Assembly: GCA_012521935.1 (NCBI GenBank)
Contig: JAAYLJ010000195.1
Location: 1-7,089, forward strand
DNA length: 7,089 nucleotides
Source: Campylobacteraceae bacterium
GTDB lineage: Bacteria; Campylobacterota; Campylobacteria; Campylobacterales; Campylobacteraceae
Reading direction: 5' to 3'
Shown: positions 5,468-7,089 of the stretch, piece after piece
Position numbering within the stretch: the stretch's first letter is position 1
Layout: each line of letters begins with the position of its first letter
Program-made: the position numbers and the translations under genes
The notes under the pieces: generated by a model
Told to the model about the DNA's origin: nothing
What the model saw: the letters and a program-made list of their open reading frames with translations, nothing else
The model's database searches: none

Positions 5468-6484
5468 ATGGAGGAAGGGAATAAGCTACAAGGACTCTCA
5501 AATGAGTGCTATCTTGAAGGTAGGCCAACTGGGCAATCTACAAATAGGTTAAAATATTTTCCTATCATGATGTATGCCATAGTCATGGGGCTTAGCGGGC
5601 TTACAATCATGTATCAAAAAGCTGGAATTTGGCTAAATTTTCCAAGTTTTATTGGAAATACTTTAATGATTATAGACACGCTTTTATTTGTTTTTATAAG
5701 CATTGTTTATATAGTCAAAATTTTCAAATACCCATCTATGGTAAAAGAGGAGTTTTTGCATCCTGTTAGGATTAACTTTTTTGCAGCAGTTTCCATCTCA
5801 ATGCTGATGTTAGCCATCATTTACAAGGATGCAAATCACTTGATGTCTGGACTTTTTTGGTATCCAGGAATGTTGCTTCATTTTTATCTAACTATGTACA
5901 CTATTGCTTTTTGGATAAATAGAAATCAAGATATAAACCATTCAAGTCCTGCGTGGTTCATACCAATTGTTGGTAATGTTTTAGTTCCAATTGCTGGGGT
6001 GGATTTGGTAAATCACGGGATATTAATGTACTTTTTTAGCTCAGGGATTTTCTTTTGGATTATGCTTTTTGCGATTTTATTAAATAGAATTATTTTTCAT
6101 AATCAAATTGCAACTAAATTTATGCCTACTATGTTCATACTAATAGCTCCGCCTGCTGTTGGGTTTATAGCCTATTTTGCAATGTTTGAAAAGATAGATC
6201 TGTTTGCAAATATGCTTTTTAACTTAGCACTATTTTTTACATTTTTACTAGCATTTATGTACAAAAGTTTTATAAAAATTAAGTTTTTTCTATCTTGGTG
6301 GGCATTTGTATTTCCACTAGCTGCGATGGCTATTAGTTCAATGCTTTATTATCACCATCATCAAGATAGTTTTCTTTTACTCTTTTCATACTTAATGATT
6401 GGAGTGACTACTGTTGTGATAGCTGTGGTTTTGTACCAAACTATCATCCATATAAATAGAAGAGAAATTTGCATAGAAGAGTAA
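5468..6484 (+). CDS. SLAC1/TehA-type anion channel (TDT family)
   Basis: An integral inner-membrane protein of 338 residues. Ten hydrophobic segments can be drawn at about 31-49, 62-86, 101-118, 127-149, 162-178, 184-207, 220-239, 247-266, 272-294 and 301-327, the ten-helix layout of the tellurite-resistance/dicarboxylate transporter (TDT) family that includes TehA, Ssu1 and plant SLAC1. Family-like pieces are FPIMMYAIVMGLSGLTI (31-47), HPVRINFFAA (98-107), NVLVPIAG (170-177) and IAPPAVGF (226-233). A soluble tail of about 29 residues precedes helix 1, and there is no signal peptide. Members pass or export anions such as chloride, sulfite, malate or nitrate; the substrate here cannot be read. 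I cannot place the gating phenylalanine with confidence. It has its own promoter and ribosome binding site and is followed after 10 bases by a small gene in the same direction, so the two are likely cotranscribed. Confidence 0.85.
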   Translation: MEEGNKLQGLSNECYLEGRPTGQSTNRLKYFPIMMYAIVMGLSGLTIMYQKAGIWLNFPSFIGNTLMIIDTLLFVFISIVYIVKIFKYPSMVKEEFLHPVRINFFAAVSISMLMLAIIYKDANHLMSGLFWYPGMLLHFYLTMYTIAFWINRNQDINHSSPAWFIPIVGNVLVPIAGVDLVNHGILMYFFSSGIFFWIMLFAILLNRIIFHNQIATKFMPTMFILIAPPAVGFIAYFAMFEKIDLFANMLFNLALFFTFLLAFMYKSFIKIKFFLSWWAFVFPLAAMAISSMLYYHHHQDSFLLLFSYLMIGVTTVVIAVVLYQTIIHINRREICIEE

Positions 6485-6494
6485 GGAAAAAATT

Positions 6495-6881
6495 ATGACA
6501 AAATCAATGCTTTTGGATAAATATCCAGTTTTTAGCTATGAAATAGACAAAAATGAGTCAAAATTTAATAGTGTAGATGAGATTTTAGAGTTTTTAAAAA
6601 AGAAGATTGAAGCTGATCCAAGTGGGGCTTTCATAGCAATATTTGATCAACTAAAACATACAAAATCTTTAGATGGAGAGGTAATGGAAGGCTTACTAAG
6701 TGCTAAAAATATAATTTACTGCTTTGGAGTAGCCATTTTAAATACTAAAATTTTAGCTGCAAGACCTAGAAGTATTGGAGTTTGCGAGCTTAAAGACTCA
6801 TTTATCATTGAGTGTATGGACGCTCCAAGAGAGGCGATGCAAGATAAAATTAACTCTTGGATAAAAGAGTTAAAAATCTAA
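6495..6881 (+). CDS. Small cytoplasmic protein, DUF6858-like
   Basis: A 128-residue soluble protein with no signal peptide or membrane segment. It opens with LLDKYPVFSYEID, has an amphipathic stretch at about 26-40, then GAFIAIFDQLKHT (44-56), NIIYCFGVAI (72-81), ARPRSIGVCEL (89-99) and a C-terminal helix ending SWIKELKI. From memory this pattern matches the uncharacterised DUF6858 family found in Campylobacterota and other proteobacteria; no function is known to me. Cys76, Cys97 and His55 are visible but form no recognised motif. AAGGA at 6483-6487 overlaps the stop of the upstream anion-channel gene and lies seven bases before the ATG, so the two genes form an operon and may be functionally linked. 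A GC-rich hairpin follows directly. Confidence 0.65.
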   Translation: MTKSMLLDKYPVFSYEIDKNESKFNSVDEILEFLKKKIEADPSGAFIAIFDQLKHTKSLDGEVMEGLLSAKNIIYCFGVAILNTKILAARPRSIGVCELKDSFIIECMDAPREAMQDKINSWIKELKI

Positions 6882-6884
6882 ACC

Positions 6885-6906
6885 CTCCTGCGTAAAGACG
6901 CAGGAG
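6885..6906 (+). terminator. GC-rich hairpin after the SLAC1/DUF6858 pair
   Basis: A perfect 9-bp stem (CTCCTGCGT / ACGCAGGAG) with an AAAG loop begins three bases after the stop codon. It is the strongest and most GC-rich stem in this AT-rich window and is well placed for termination. The following TTAGACTTGATTT is only modestly T-rich, so it may terminate inefficiently or mainly protect the mRNA 3' end. Confidence 0.6.
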
Positions 6907-6956
6907 TTAGACTTGATTTATGCTGGATAGAGCTCTAAAAAAAATAATGATTTAGA

Positions 6957-6962
6957 TATAAT
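6957..6962 (+). promoter_or_regulatory. Probable -10 element of the right-edge gene
   Basis: A perfect TATAAT lies 25 bases before the start codon, preceded by an A-rich stretch without a clear -35. It follows the hairpin at 6885-6906, so the right-edge gene is likely a separate transcription unit. Confidence 0.55.
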
Positions 6963-6987
6963 TAAAATAATAGCAAAGGAGGAGAGA

Positions 6988-7089
6988 ATGTATTCAGTAA
7001 AATTAGATATAAATGAAAAAATTTATGATAAAGTAATGTTTTTTTTAGAAAACTTACCTAAAAATGATTTGAAAATAGTAGAGATAAAA
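6988..7089 (+). CDS. Small protein, partial; possible type II antitoxin
   Basis: The first 34 codons are present and the gene runs off the right edge in frame. The start is well supported by AAAGGAGG (6975-6982), the strongest ribosome binding site in the window, five bases before the ATG. The peptide starts MYSVKLDINEKIYDKVMFFL and continues ENLPKNDLKIVEIK. Such short proteins, with a beta strand, then an acidic/lysine-rich helix and the phrase LDIN-x-x-IYDK, are often encoded immediately upstream of RelE/ParE-type toxin genes in Campylobacterota. That assignment is from general resemblance; the rest of the gene and its neighbour are not visible. Confidence 0.5.
   Translation, partial: MYSVKLDINEKIYDKVMFFLENLPKNDLKIVEIK

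Noticed and set aside
6885..6906. CRISPR-like or mobile-element terminal repeat
   Set aside because: It is a single hairpin with no second copy in the window, no flanking duplication and no transposase; termination explains it better.

Overview
This is an AT-rich window whose short overlapping genes, strong AAGGA(G) ribosome binding sites and protein flavour suggest a member of Campylobacterota (Campylobacter/Sulfurospirillum/Sulfurimonas-like). The phylum call is inference from protein and codon style; no 16S rRNA or other marker fixes it, and I do not name a genus.

Layout. The left edge (1-62, minus) holds the first 20 codons of a tiny membrane protein resembling the small accessory proteins encoded beside sodium:solute symporters. 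After a 278-bp AT-rich divergent intergenic region with three inverted repeats comes a tightly overlapping plus-strand operon, 341-4417: iorA, iorB, a phenylacetate-CoA ligase gene (paaK-type) and a tandem ACT-domain protein. Convergent to it, on the minus strand, is the RNase P RNA gene rnpB (about 4441-4752). It is identifiable from its P1 closing helix and its paired, conserved P4 core, and the open reading frame that can be read across it on the plus strand is not a gene. Directly upstream of rnpB on the same strand is a DUF134/UPF0251 regulator-like gene (4767-5375). Divergent from that gene, with a good promoter between them, is a plus-strand pair: a ten-helix SLAC1/TehA-type (TDT family) anion channel and a small DUF6858-like protein. 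A GC-rich hairpin follows. The right edge holds the first 34 codons of a small gene with a very strong ribosome binding site, perhaps an antitoxin.

How the genes work together. IorAB interconverts aryl-2-oxoacids (indolepyruvate, phenylpyruvate, hydroxyphenylpyruvate) and arylacetyl-CoA with ferredoxin. The PaaK-type ligase interconverts arylacetates and arylacetyl-CoA at the cost of ATP. Together they can either salvage arylacetates by reductive carboxylation into aromatic amino acids, as known in some methanogens, or take part in oxidative aromatic amino acid breakdown. An ATP-consuming AMP-forming ligase fits the salvage direction better. The ACT protein is a likely amino-acid sensor for the pathway, and a divergent symporter (mostly outside the window) could supply substrate. 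The DUF134/SLAC1/DUF6858 block looks like a separate regulator-plus-anion-transport unit with unknown substrate.

I see no mobile elements, CRISPR arrays, tRNAs or broken genes. The most useful second looks are the iorAB-paaK-ACT operon with its divergent symporter-like neighbour, and the DUF134-SLAC1-DUF6858 unit.
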